A program made the position numbers and the translations under genes. Below, piece after piece: positions 24,201-33,508 of a DNA stretch of 37,277 nt. Source of the stretch: Candidatus Sulfotelmatobacter sp. (lineage in GTDB: Bacteria; Acidobacteriota; Terriglobia; Terriglobales; Acidobacteriaceae); contig JASICF010000221.1 in NCBI GenBank assembly GCA_030044775.1, positions 1 through 37,277 of the forward strand, in the 5' to 3' direction. Every line of letters starts with the position of its first letter. Within the stretch, counting starts at the first letter, position 1. Below the pieces are notes generated by a model. That model made no database searches. It was not told where the DNA came from and saw nothing but the letters and a program-made list of their open reading frames with translations.

Positions 24201-24674
24201 AACATGATGGATATCACCGGCCTTATTACCAAAGCGACCGGCCGGCAATTCGAAAAATTCAGCCTTCCCGATTTCGTTCCCGAGCTGATCCGGAGATGCC
24301 GTAAGGAAGATCTTCTCTTTCCACTGCTGGATTTTCTGGTGGGCTCCGTCGACAACATCTCCGCAATGGAATTCAAACGGTATGACAGCTCGTCCTATCA
24401 AATGGCCCGGGATGCCTCCGCATGGGGCAAACCGGACCCCTCCTTGGAAGAGACAGTCAACGGTATTCTGAAATTTATGTATCGCAAGGGAATCATTTCG
24501 ATCGCGGCCCGCGAGGTCAATGCCGTGTCACCCATCTGCGGGCCAGAACTGACTCTTCAGACCCATCGGAGAGGTCTCGATTGCGGTGCGGATTGTCTGC
24601 AATCCATGGCCGCCCCCGGAGATCCTGAGTGTATCGAGGAGATGCCGAAGATCGTAGCCTCGGAGCAGGCATAA
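21273..24674 (+). CDS. Fatty acyl-AMP ligase / acyl carrier / thioester reductase trifunctional protein (FAAL-ACP-TR)
   Basis: FLQYTSGSTMEPKGVMVTHENIL and SWLPQYHDMGLIGCYLYP (FAAL), VEAGLDSLDLVVF (phosphopantetheine serine), LLTGGTGFIGPFLIKSLLEQT plus YSQSKWVAEQVV (NAD(P)-binding reductase). Confidence 0.92.
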   Translation: MTATILDHLDRLAVEHPTKLLYSYLDVNGDPIETYTYASFLRRAQAIAGHLRKGERFAAGDRLLLAYPPGLEMICAFFGCVRAGLIPVPVYPPSSRGFQSALYKTVHIAKDCQAAGILTSRDYLASLKTNLARRGVSASGVDVNYISGLPWIATEDFVDPISNQAPADPSKILFLQYTSGSTMEPKGVMVTHENILNTYELVIDHPSPVVVSWLPQYHDMGLIGCYLYPALKGGTTYGFAPMDFIQRPILWFNAITAYHATAAAAPNFAYDYCLRAGRLSKESLQACNLGSLRVLMCAAEPVKPDTYTRFLETFQPYGLKSESFYVAYGLAENTLAVSLGGRNIVSVNKRALALGKARMTTEVSEIGAATQIVSCGTSLPGLDVKIVDPEGHFPLKPERIGEIWVAGSGKCQGYWNNPELTLKQFRARLVDDTPYDDGYLRTGDLGFVHNGELYVCGRIKDMIILRGQNYYPQDIENVVEKSSALIRHNCVAAFQIQEDSEPALAIVAEVKNPKALPEARKIAAAVRNCLNVEVARISFIAPRAIPRTSSGKIMRHKTKQMWLQDQFTVLSDFSREKDAGQSHSDMHSSFAELKARYNLTGLESYNLVEAGLDSLDLVVFTHELKELLKDKGAELMARQVDIGVIQRVSVAELFGLAEQLERAPEKALVHLRHSLAAFREEQCAAEKQMMSNDRKLIFEPPAPSPVPEIPVLNHVLLTGGTGFIGPFLIKSLLEQTRAKIYVLVRSSDEKQGRQRLRAAMESMGPCGAGLMEMFEARVIPISGDLAQPKLGLMQDAWDFLASEIDTVFHNGATVNYLFNYDLMRDANVLGTNEVVRLAFEGRPKEFNYVSTTFVFGWAVKSVLYETDLNESMELLDFGYSQSKWVAEQVVIDARTRGLTARIFRPALVSPSVTGGGNNFDIAVRLVAFMVNHGIGVDTLNQVSFVPADIVANNIVAISTTPGTANKTYHVVRDDYSNMMDITGLITKATGRQFEKFSLPDFVPELIRRCRKEDLLFPLLDFLVGSVDNISAMEFKRYDSSSYQMARDASAWGKPDPSLEETVNGILKFMYRKGIISIAAREVNAVSPICGPELTLQTHRRGLDCGADCLQSMAAPGDPECIEEMPKIVASEQA

Positions 24675-24813
24675 AACGATCACGGGTCAATGGTTCAATG
24701 GTTGAATGATCGGGAGCGCAGGATTTCGAAAGCGATGATCGCCCGTCGGGTGGCGACAGGCCAGTTCGGATGAGCGTGCTCGCCCGGGCCACGAAAGGTC
24801 GCTTCGGGTCCGC

Positions 24814-25647
24814 CTAACGCTTGGTGGCAGTTCCCTTTTTTGAGTCTGCGGCCGATGTCTGCGGCCAATCCGGCGAGGCCAGTTCCGTGCGCCACACTGG
24901 CCCTCCCGCGTAAGACAGTGTTTCGGACCTCAGAACAACTGGGGCTTCGCCGCCAAGAACCCAAATCTGCGCATCCGGCGGTTGCTTTCCTACCATGGGC
25001 GCGACCACGCCGGCGACGCCTCCCAGATCGATCTTCCCGACATAATGCATGGCCTTGCGACTAATTCCCCCCAGGGAAAACGGCTCCGTCCCTTCGGCGT
25101 TCACGACAATCTTCACCAGCCTCGGCTTCGGCGCAGCAACCACCATGGGAATCTCAATCTGCTGCGTGCCGGCGGGGATGTTCATCAGGAGCGTAGGAAT
25201 CAAACCATTACCCAGGTCGGGCGGCAGCGCGAGGTGCTCGTTCGCTACTTTCTGTTTGCCATCTTTGTCTGCGTAGCGAACCGTAACCTGCCCCGTGGCG
25301 CATCGCACCGAGAGATCGCTTGCGTTCTTGAACGAAGGCCCATTCTGGACCATGTGATAGGAGATGAGCCGGAAGGCGCCGCGCTGCGAAAAAACCGTGG
25401 TTTCCTCTTGCCGTGAACCGTCCTTGAAGTGAAACGCGACTTGAGTGGTGACTTGATCGCCGCGAGTGGTTTGGATTAAATCGCCGGCCGCGATCACCAC
25501 GCCATCCAGCGTGCTGAGCACCAGAAAACCGTGAATCATGCCTTCCCTGTAGCGCACCGTGACCGCAGACGATGACGCCGCAACGCTCGAAAGAATACAA
25601 CTGGAAGTCAGCAGAACACCGAGAATGCGGGAACGCAAAACCATCAC
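24814..25647 (-). CDS. Secreted hypothetical protein, about 277 aa
   Basis: N-terminal signal-like ILGVLLTSSCILSSVAASSSA. Beta-rich remainder; no family recognised. Confidence 0.7.
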   Translation of the reverse strand: MMVLRSRILGVLLTSSCILSSVAASSSAVTVRYREGMIHGFLVLSTLDGVVIAAGDLIQTTRGDQVTTQVAFHFKDGSRQEETTVFSQRGAFRLISYHMVQNGPSFKNASDLSVRCATGQVTVRYADKDGKQKVANEHLALPPDLGNGLIPTLLMNIPAGTQQIEIPMVVAAPKPRLVKIVVNAEGTEPFSLGGISRKAMHYVGKIDLGGVAGVVAPMVGKQPPDAQIWVLGGEAPVVLRSETLSYAGGPVWRTELASPDWPQTSAADSKKGTATKR

Positions 25648-25789
25648 CTCTTGTGCCCAACGCCAAAGAAAAAAGGCGGCACAGTCCTTCGATGCGAGGG
25701 CTGCATGGGTGGTTTATCGCTGAACGTATCGACGCGCTAGGTCGGAGCGTCAGCATTCGGCGGGCGCGACCCCTGCATGCGTGGCCGCG

Positions 25790-26692
25790 CTACTTCTTAA
25801 ACGCGAGCTTCTCCGTTATCCGCTGGCCCGATTCCAACGTGCCTGTGGTGGATAGGGTCATCTGCTGCCCATCTGCGGAAACCTGCCACCGATCCGTTTG
25901 AGTGACTTGATCATCCCGCCGGTAAGTCGCATCCACCGTGTGAGGATCGACAAGTTCAAGCGTCACGGTATCGTTGCGCGAGTTTTTCAAATCGTATTGC
26001 CTTCCGTCAAAACGGGCGGTATAGCTATAATCGCCCAGAAAACGAACCCCACCGTTTCCGTCCGGCTCGATCTTGAGCGCCATGCCTTGCCGCAAACGGG
26101 TCTTGCTGAGATCTTGCGTCCACTCGCCCACGAACAGATCGTTGGCCATCTTCGGACCTCTGCTTCGCGTCCACACGGTGATCTGATCGGGGTGGCCCGC
26201 GGTTGCGGTGGTGCTTACTAGCTCTTTTCCGTCCTTCGAAAGTTGTTCGCGAACCGTCGCCACAACAGTTCCGTCCTTTTTTTCCTGCACCTCCGCCTGC
26301 CTCTTATCGATCCTGTGCAGAACAATTTGATTGAACCCGAGATTGCCGGGGGCGGGCGAATCGTGTCCGTTCCGAGTCGCGGTGAAGTCGAAATGTTTTT
26401 CGCCGGACATGACTACGTGCACTCCGTCGTGCAGGTGGGTAATCGAGAGCCGGTTCGGAGGATCCATGCTGGACTGCGCTGAAGCCAACGTCCAAGCGCC
26501 AATGCGAGGGTCTGGCGCCGCAAGTTGCGCCACCGCAGGTCGTACAGCGGCAAGCAGCGCGAACGACTGCAAGAAACGAATTGATTTTCCTAAGCCGATG
26601 CGAAAGTTTAGCAGATTCGGATAGCTACTTATGTGATTCCTGCGCAAGTGCAGGCTCGCGGAAAGTTTCAGGGACGGCGCTGGTTGTGACAT
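25790..26692 (-). CDS. Secreted hypothetical protein with lipocalin/beta-barrel-like repeats (start uncertain)
   Basis: FLQSFALLAAVRPAVAQLAAPDPRIGAWTLASAQSS reads as a signal peptide plus mature start. Two similar halves (RIGAWTLASAQS, FVGEWTQDLSKT). Confidence 0.65.
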   Translation of the reverse strand: MSQPAPSLKLSASLHLRRNHISSYPNLLNFRIGLGKSIRFLQSFALLAAVRPAVAQLAAPDPRIGAWTLASAQSSMDPPNRLSITHLHDGVHVVMSGEKHFDFTATRNGHDSPAPGNLGFNQIVLHRIDKRQAEVQEKKDGTVVATVREQLSKDGKELVSTTATAGHPDQITVWTRSRGPKMANDLFVGEWTQDLSKTRLRQGMALKIEPDGNGGVRFLGDYSYTARFDGRQYDLKNSRNDTVTLELVDPHTVDATYRRDDQVTQTDRWQVSADGQQMTLSTTGTLESGQRITEKLAFKK

Positions 26693-28949
26693 GATGAGTG
26701 CGATGCCTGCGCGCCGTTTTTGGCTTTCCGGGATTGTTCTCGCTGCAGTCGTTGCACTTCTTCCGTTCTCTTTTCACGCCGAGCGTCATTTGGAGACAGC
26801 AACCCGCGTCGAGGGTAGCCAGGCTGCAACCGTCCAGCAAGAACTGTCTAATCGTTTTCGCTCGCCGTTCGTGGACCAGGTCGTCCTGGTCGTTGAAGGA
26901 CTCCCGCCTGCGGCTTCGGAGGAAGGCGGCCAAGCGTTAGAACCCATCGTCAGAGCGTTAAGGGACCAACCGGGGGTTTCGGGCGTGGTCTCTTTTCTAG
27001 ACTCGCGAGACCCGATCTTCCTGGGACGGGGAGGGGGAACGTTTGTGATTGTGGGGCTCATGTCGGCCGGGGGTCCGGTGGAGTTTCTTGTCCCACAGCT
27101 TCATCAGTTGGCGAGCTCGCTTGAAAATCAACTGCGTAGCCGTTATCCGGCGGTTAACCTCGAACTCACCGGCGAGATTCCACTGAACTTCGACATTCGG
27201 AAGGCGAGCGCCGACGACGTGGAACGCGGCGAAAGTCTGGTGATTCCCGCGACCCTCGCACTTCTGCTGGTGGCTTTTGGAAGCCCGATCGCTGCCCTGA
27301 TTCCACTGGCGGTTGGCGAGCTTGCCATCGCGACCACGCTGGCGATTACGGGATTCCTGGCGCAGCGCTGGCACTTGTCCATTCTGGTTCAGAATTTGGC
27401 CACCATGCTCGGCCTGGGCTTGGGCATCGACTACGCGCTCCTCATGGTCAGCCGTTTCCGGGAAGCGATTTGCGCCGGAAACGACGGACCCGCCGCTGCG
27501 GTTATTGCGGCACATCAGGCGGGTCGCACGCTCGTAATTTCAGCCTCAACCGTAGCCATCGGATTTCTAGGCCTCTTGACGGTTCCGATCAGCGAAATCC
27601 GCTCCATCGGTATCGCGGGATTCCTGGTGGCGGGAATGAGTGTATTACTCACAAATACGCTCGTTCCGGCACTGCTGGCGTTGCTCGGTCAGCGGATTAA
27701 TCTCGGTCGACTGCCCTTTACTCCAAAGTTGGATGCGGATGGGGCCGCGAATACGGGAAAAAGCTGGCGACAATGGGGAAAATTGATTGTCGCGCACCCC
27801 TGGCTGGCCCTTTTTTTGGCAGGCGCCCCCTTACTTCTCCTCGCCTGGCAGATCAGGCGACTTGACACCAGCGTTCCCCAAGGAGATTGGCTTCCGCCGG
27901 CGGCGGAATCGGTCCGTGCCCTCCACACCCTGAGAGCGATGGATCGGGAAGGCGTGGTTGAAGCTTTGCGCATCATTATCGAGCTTCCGGCGGACTCCAT
28001 TGCGCAAACCGACTCCGGGTGGAATGTGCTTGATCGTCTCACTAAGCGCCTCGCCAGTGACCCTCGTTCAGGCCGCGTGATTTCTATCACCACGATTGCG
28101 GAAGGCAACCGATCCTCCCTCAGTGACCTGTCGCGCGAGACGCGCAGAACCTTTCTGAGTGGTGACGGAAAAGCGGCGCTGCTTGAGGTGTTACCCGCGA
28201 GCTCGGTCTCCCTTCGCGACCAGGTCAATTGGGTGCGGGAGCTTCGCAAGACCGGCGCTCTAAATCTCACGGGAGTTCCCGGGGCAACGCTTCTGGTAGG
28301 GGGCATCCCGGCACTCAACGCAGATTACGAAACGATTATCAGAGACCGCTTTCCGTCGGTGATGGCGCTTATCGTCGGTGGAACGCTGTTTGCGCTGCTC
28401 TGCGGGTTCCGATCTATTTTCGCCGCGCTGAAGGCCATCGCACTAAATCTGATCTCGGTCGCTGCGTCCTTCGGAGCATTGGTCTTCGTTTTCCAAAACG
28501 GCCACGGAAGCCGCTTCCTTGGAGTTCCTGAAGGCACCGGCAGCGTCTTTCCTCTTGTTCCGATCGTCACCTTTGCAATCGTTTTCGGATTAAGCATGGA
28601 TTACGAGGTATTTCTGGTTGCACGCGTGCTCGAGGCCAGAAGGAGCGGGCTCAATGAAACCGATGCGATCCCCGAAGGTCTGGCTAGAACCGCAGGCCTG
28701 ATTACAAGCGCCGCCGCGATCATGATTGTGGTATTTGCGGCATTCACATTCGGAAGTTTTTTGGTGGTCAAGATGATCGGATTTACATTGGCGGTCGCGG
28801 TATTGATTGACGCCACGCTCGTTCGTGTTGTGATCGGCCCCGCGCTCCTTCGGCTTGCGGGCGATTGGAACTGGTGGCCTGGCGGGCTTCGCAACAGCGC
28901 CAGCTTCGGACCCGGGGCAAGTCGCAGAATACCCACGGGGCGGGAGTGA
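26691..28949 (+). CDS. MMPL/RND-family transporter
   Basis: GLGLGIDYALLMVSRFREA and VFGLSMDYEVFLVARVLEA signature motifs. Two repeated membrane halves with extracytoplasmic loops. Confidence 0.88.
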   Translation: MMSAMPARRFWLSGIVLAAVVALLPFSFHAERHLETATRVEGSQAATVQQELSNRFRSPFVDQVVLVVEGLPPAASEEGGQALEPIVRALRDQPGVSGVVSFLDSRDPIFLGRGGGTFVIVGLMSAGGPVEFLVPQLHQLASSLENQLRSRYPAVNLELTGEIPLNFDIRKASADDVERGESLVIPATLALLLVAFGSPIAALIPLAVGELAIATTLAITGFLAQRWHLSILVQNLATMLGLGLGIDYALLMVSRFREAICAGNDGPAAAVIAAHQAGRTLVISASTVAIGFLGLLTVPISEIRSIGIAGFLVAGMSVLLTNTLVPALLALLGQRINLGRLPFTPKLDADGAANTGKSWRQWGKLIVAHPWLALFLAGAPLLLLAWQIRRLDTSVPQGDWLPPAAESVRALHTLRAMDREGVVEALRIIIELPADSIAQTDSGWNVLDRLTKRLASDPRSGRVISITTIAEGNRSSLSDLSRETRRTFLSGDGKAALLEVLPASSVSLRDQVNWVRELRKTGALNLTGVPGATLLVGGIPALNADYETIIRDRFPSVMALIVGGTLFALLCGFRSIFAALKAIALNLISVAASFGALVFVFQNGHGSRFLGVPEGTGSVFPLVPIVTFAIVFGLSMDYEVFLVARVLEARRSGLNETDAIPEGLARTAGLITSAAAIMIVVFAAFTFGSFLVVKMIGFTLAVAVLIDATLVRVVIGPALLRLAGDWNWWPGGLRNSASFGPGASRRIPTGRE

Positions 28950-28961
28950 CGCTATCGCGTC

Positions 28962-29996
28962 TCAGTCTTGATAACGTCGATGGCGTGCCTCCTCGCTGGA
29001 AGCACGGATCGCACTCAGCAGCGCGTCCAGAAACTGATGCGGCGTAGCGAAGATATGATCGACCGAAGCGAGTTCTTTCCGCCGCTTGGGTGAGGAACGA
29101 CCTGGGATGTGTTTCTCCTTGCGTGGCACCCACACAGTTTGCATGCCGGCTTTCTTAGCACCTTCAAGGTTGCCAGGCGTATCTTCTGCCATGATCGTTT
29201 CGATCGGCTTAATCGCATCCGCCGGGTCGCGGCTGTTGTTAATCGCCGCAAGCACTTTCTCATAAACCTCCGGCTTCGCTCCCTTCCGATAGGGAGAAAT
29301 CTCTTCTATCCCAAAAATATTAGGCTCGGGAATCACCCCTCCGAGGCCAAGCTTTTCCAGCTTTTGCATCGCCTCTCCCTCTCCCTGCTTGAAGGAATGC
29401 GTGAGCAGGGCGACCTCAACCCCAGCATTCGCTAACCTGCTGATGGCGCTTGCCAATTCGGCGTCGGGCCGGATGAACCCTGTGCCCATACGTCGGTTCC
29501 ACAGTTGCGTGATCCCCTTATCTCCTTCCACAATTTTTTCCTGCAGTTTGTCGGGTGCAAATCTTGCCTTTTTTCCGCTCTTGCGGTCCTGAAGCAGCCT
29601 TAGGTTGTACGCCAGAGCGATCATCTCTTTGTAAGGCGGGTCTCTGTAAGTTCGGTCAAGGGCGTGGCCCGGATCAGTATCTTCTTCCTCCTCCGTTAGC
29701 TGCGTTGCGTTCCGGCGGCGATAATAAACCTCCAGCATCCCAAGGACGGATGCGCGGGGGAAACCCTTACATTCCAGGCCTCCCGCCAACTGGCTGATGC
29801 ACCGGGCCAACACGTCATCTGGATTCTTGTTCGCTTCTTCTTTGGCCGCTTCAATTAATTTCTGCGCTGTTTTCCTTCGGAATATGGGAAGGCCGTATTC
29901 CTTTTTTATCTCCCGCCAAGCCCGCAGGACGGTGTTTCGGTAGGTCTTGCTATAAGGGTAGAGAAAGCAGTCGAGGTCCAAAATAACGAGCTTCAC
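28962..29996 (-). CDS. HAD-superfamily hydrolase
   Basis: Motif I ILDLDCFLYP, ALLTHSFK (motif II position), IMAEDTPGNLEGAKKAGMQTVWV (motif IV). Confidence 0.8.
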   Translation of the reverse strand: MKLVILDLDCFLYPYSKTYRNTVLRAWREIKKEYGLPIFRRKTAQKLIEAAKEEANKNPDDVLARCISQLAGGLECKGFPRASVLGMLEVYYRRRNATQLTEEEEDTDPGHALDRTYRDPPYKEMIALAYNLRLLQDRKSGKKARFAPDKLQEKIVEGDKGITQLWNRRMGTGFIRPDAELASAISRLANAGVEVALLTHSFKQGEGEAMQKLEKLGLGGVIPEPNIFGIEEISPYRKGAKPEVYEKVLAAINNSRDPADAIKPIETIMAEDTPGNLEGAKKAGMQTVWVPRKEKHIPGRSSPKRRKELASVDHIFATPHQFLDALLSAIRASSEEARHRRYQD

Positions 29997-30242
29997 TTTC
30001 TCTCGAAAAGGCTTAGGGTTGTGATGGGCTCTAATACTTATGGGCTCCGGCGCGCAGGCCTGAAATTGTGCACAGCCTAGTGATCTGTTCAGCTCCCAGC
30101 TATTCTAAAGTGAGGAGGGCCCATCGGAGAGCCCACGAACTTACGAGACGGCAGCCTCTGTTTCTCGAGGGAGGTGTCAGGCGCTGCAAAGAAGGGTCGT
30201 GCGAGCACCTCTGGTCTACCGCTACAATGTTCACACCTCAAA

Positions 30243-33200
30243 ATGAACCGGAACTCCTTTCGCTGTCTCATTCCATTTCTTCTGATTTTTCTTTGCTTCG
30301 GTGTGAGGCTTCGTGCGCAAGCCGTCTCGCCTGATCTCTTCAGCGGTCTTAAATGGCGGCTGATCGGCCCCTTTCGCGGAGGACGCTCTGTCGCGGCCAC
30401 CGGAGTTCCCGGCGATCCCAACACGTTCTACTTCGGCGCGGTCGATGGCGGGATATGGAAGACCACTAACGCAGGTGTGACGTGGACGCCGATATTCGAT
30501 AACCAGCCGGTCGCTTCCATCGGCGCTGTCGCCATCGCGAATTCCGATGCGAAAGTTATTTATGCCGGCACCGGTGAATCGGATATCCGCTCTGATCTTG
30601 CCTCGGGCGACGGGGTCTATCGCTCTTCCGACGGCGGGGAGACATGGCAGAATGTCGGTCTGCGCGACACCCGCCAGATCAGCCGCATTGTTGTTGATCC
30701 GCAGAATGCGAACACCGTCTACGTTGCCGCGCTCGGGCACGCATACGGCCCTAACCAAGAGCGTGGTGTTTTCAAGTCCTCGGACGGGGGCTCTCATTGG
30801 ACTAAAGTCCTCGACCAAGGAGCCGAAACCGGAATCGCCGATCTCGCCATCTCCACTGAGCACCCGAATATCCTTTTCGCGGCAACCTGGGGCACGCATC
30901 GGCCGCCCTGGAGCACCTACGCGCCCATCGATGGGTCCGGCAGCGGCATCTTCCGCTCGCGGGACGGCGGCAATTCCTGGTCGCGGTTGACCGGCTCCGG
31001 CCTTCCCGACGGCGACTGGGGTCGACCTGCCATCGCAGTGTCCGCGGATGGCAGGCGCGTTTATGCGTTGATCGACGACCGCAAGAAATCCGGGCTTTAC
31101 CGATCCGACGATGGCGGCGATACCTGGACTCTCAAGAACTCTGATTCTCGTCTCACCAGCCGTGCCTGGTATTTCGGGAACATCACCATCGATCCGCAGA
31201 ATGCCGACGTGTTCTACGTGCCTAACGTTGCGCTTTATCGCTCCGAAGATGGCGGCCAGACCATCTCAATCGTTCGCGGCGCCCCAGGCGGCGACGACTA
31301 TCATCAGCTTTGGATCGATCCTAAAGATTCGGCGCGGATGATTCTGGCCACCGATCAAGGCACCACAATCAGCGTTGATCGCGGCCGGACCTGGAGCACC
31401 TGGTATAACCAGCCCACCGCGCAGCTCTATCACGTTATCACCGATAATCGGTTTCCTTATACGGTGTTCGGCGCGCAACAAGATAGCGGCAGCGCCGCGG
31501 TTCTCAGTCGTACAGACCATGGCCAAATCACGACCCGTGACTGGTTTCCCGCAGACGGCAGCGAGAGCGGATATATCGCGCCCGATCCCAGGGATCCCAA
31601 CATTTTTTATTTCAGCGGGACCTACGGCAGCGTTTCGCGCTTCGATCTTCGCACCTCATTCAGCCAAGACGTTACGCCCTGGCCGATGCCCACATTCGGC
31701 GTCGATATCGCCCAGCGCAAGTATCGCGATCCCTGGACCCCGGTTCTCGTTTTCTCTCCAGTCGACAAAACCAGCCTCTATCTCGGCACGCAATTCGTAA
31801 TGAAAACCACCGACGGGGGCCTGCACTGGCTGACGGTCAGTCCCGACCTGACTGGAGCGCGAACGACCACAGAAAAAGCTAAAGGCCCGCCGACAGTTGA
31901 AGACGCCAAGCAGCGCGGATATGGCGTGGTTTACACGATTGCCCCGTCGCCGCTCGATTCCAATTTGATCTGGGCTGGCAGTGATACGGGACTCATTCAT
32001 CTCACCCGCGATGGGGGGAAGAACTGGAAAGATGTCACGCCGAAAGGAATCAGCGACTGGTCGAAGATCTCCATGATCGAGGCCTCGCACTTCAACCCTG
32101 CCGCAGCTTATGCGGCGGTCGATCGGCATCGCCTCGACGATCAGACTCCGTATCTGTGCCGCACCGCCGACTATGGGCAAACCTGGCAGCTCATCACCGA
32201 GGGCATTCACACTCCGGCATTTCTCAACGCGGTTCGCGAAGATCCGCGTCACAAAGGCTTGCTGTTCGCGGGCACCGAGTTCGGCGTTTACGTTTCTTTC
32301 GATGAAGGCGATCACTGGCAGTCCTTGCAGCTGAATCTGCCGATCACTTCCGTACGAGATCTCGCCATTCACGGCGACGATCTCGTCATCGCCACTCACG
32401 GCCGTTCCTTCTGGGTCCTGGACGATATCGCGCCCCTGCGCCAGGTCGCGCCTTTGCAGACCGTCGGCATATGGCTTTTTCGTCCGGCAGCCGTGGTTCG
32501 CGTAGACAATGCCGGTTTCATGGGGACTCCGCTGCCTCCCGAAGAACCGACGGCGGAGAATCCACCGAATGGCGCCGTAATCGATTATTTTCTCCCTTCA
32601 CCCGCAGAACGCCTGACGCTCGCAATCTTCGACAAGCAGCATAATCTCGTGCACAGCTTCTCGTCCGAAGAACCGCGGCAAGATCGCCACCCGCCGGTTG
32701 CCATTGCTGAACGCTGGCTCGCAAAGCCGCAGGTTCTCGACAAATCTGCCGGCATGCATCGATTTATCTGGAATCTGGCCTGGGGTTCCGAACCCGGTGA
32801 TTCAGCCGATGAGGAGGAGCATGCGCTGCGTGGCCCACGCGCCGCGCCCGGAGATTATGAAATCCGGCTCACCGTCGACGGCAAGAATTTAACTCAGCCG
32901 CTGTACATCACGATGGACCCGCGATCCACTGCCACTCCGCAGGATCTCGCCACGCAAGTCAGGCTCGGGCGCCAGATTTTTTCCGAAGCTCTCGAGTGCA
33001 GGAAAACGCTGGCGGCGATCCGAGCATCGCAGAAGCAGATTTCCGACCTCGAGACGAAGTTGCAGCAGCACGCCGATCTAAAGGCGACTGCCGACGCTGC
33101 TCTTGATGAACTCAGCTCCATCGTAAACGGCGACTCATCCAAGCAGCTTGGCCTGGAGAAGGCGAACACGGGCCTAGCCGCTGCCCTGCGAGTGGTCTTG

Positions 33201-33392
33201 AGCAGCGACCGCCTCATTCCCGCGCAAGCCCTTGACCTCGATCGCGAATCGAGCGCCGCGATGAAGGTTGCGCTGAGGAAGTGGAATGACTTCAAATCGA
33301 AGCGCCTGCCCGAGCTAAATCACCAACTCAAGGACGGGAACCTGCCTCCACTCGCGCCGACGGACGACCGTACGTCCTCAGCCAATCCGTAA
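30243..33392 (+). CDS. Large secreted BNR / sortilin-like beta-propeller protein (glycosyl-hydrolase-like, VPS10-type repeats)
   Basis: Repeats such as GIWKTTNAGVTWTP, GVYRSSDGGETWQNV, GVFKSSDGGSHWTKV, GLYRSDDGGDTWTL. Signal peptide CLIPFLLIFLCFGVRLRAQ. Confidence 0.88.
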   Translation: MNRNSFRCLIPFLLIFLCFGVRLRAQAVSPDLFSGLKWRLIGPFRGGRSVAATGVPGDPNTFYFGAVDGGIWKTTNAGVTWTPIFDNQPVASIGAVAIANSDAKVIYAGTGESDIRSDLASGDGVYRSSDGGETWQNVGLRDTRQISRIVVDPQNANTVYVAALGHAYGPNQERGVFKSSDGGSHWTKVLDQGAETGIADLAISTEHPNILFAATWGTHRPPWSTYAPIDGSGSGIFRSRDGGNSWSRLTGSGLPDGDWGRPAIAVSADGRRVYALIDDRKKSGLYRSDDGGDTWTLKNSDSRLTSRAWYFGNITIDPQNADVFYVPNVALYRSEDGGQTISIVRGAPGGDDYHQLWIDPKDSARMILATDQGTTISVDRGRTWSTWYNQPTAQLYHVITDNRFPYTVFGAQQDSGSAAVLSRTDHGQITTRDWFPADGSESGYIAPDPRDPNIFYFSGTYGSVSRFDLRTSFSQDVTPWPMPTFGVDIAQRKYRDPWTPVLVFSPVDKTSLYLGTQFVMKTTDGGLHWLTVSPDLTGARTTTEKAKGPPTVEDAKQRGYGVVYTIAPSPLDSNLIWAGSDTGLIHLTRDGGKNWKDVTPKGISDWSKISMIEASHFNPAAAYAAVDRHRLDDQTPYLCRTADYGQTWQLITEGIHTPAFLNAVREDPRHKGLLFAGTEFGVYVSFDEGDHWQSLQLNLPITSVRDLAIHGDDLVIATHGRSFWVLDDIAPLRQVAPLQTVGIWLFRPAAVVRVDNAGFMGTPLPPEEPTAENPPNGAVIDYFLPSPAERLTLAIFDKQHNLVHSFSSEEPRQDRHPPVAIAERWLAKPQVLDKSAGMHRFIWNLAWGSEPGDSADEEEHALRGPRAAPGDYEIRLTVDGKNLTQPLYITMDPRSTATPQDLATQVRLGRQIFSEALECRKTLAAIRASQKQISDLETKLQQHADLKATADAALDELSSIVNGDSSKQLGLEKANTGLAAALRVVLSSDRLIPAQALDLDRESSAAMKVALRKWNDFKSKRLPELNHQLKDGNLPPLAPTDDRTSSANP

Positions 33393-33508
33393 CCGGAACC
33401 TTACGGTTGTAACCGCTTAGTTAAAGTCATTCCGGCGAGATGGGCCTCGTGTACGCCGCAGCAGAACAGGTTCCCGGGCACCACGTTTCCTAGGGATTTC
33501 GTTTTCGC

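Noticed and set aside
30190-30240. gggtcgtgcgagc before the beta-propeller gene, reminiscent of a ZTP riboswitch start
   Set aside because: The conserved CCGCCTGGGC half is absent.
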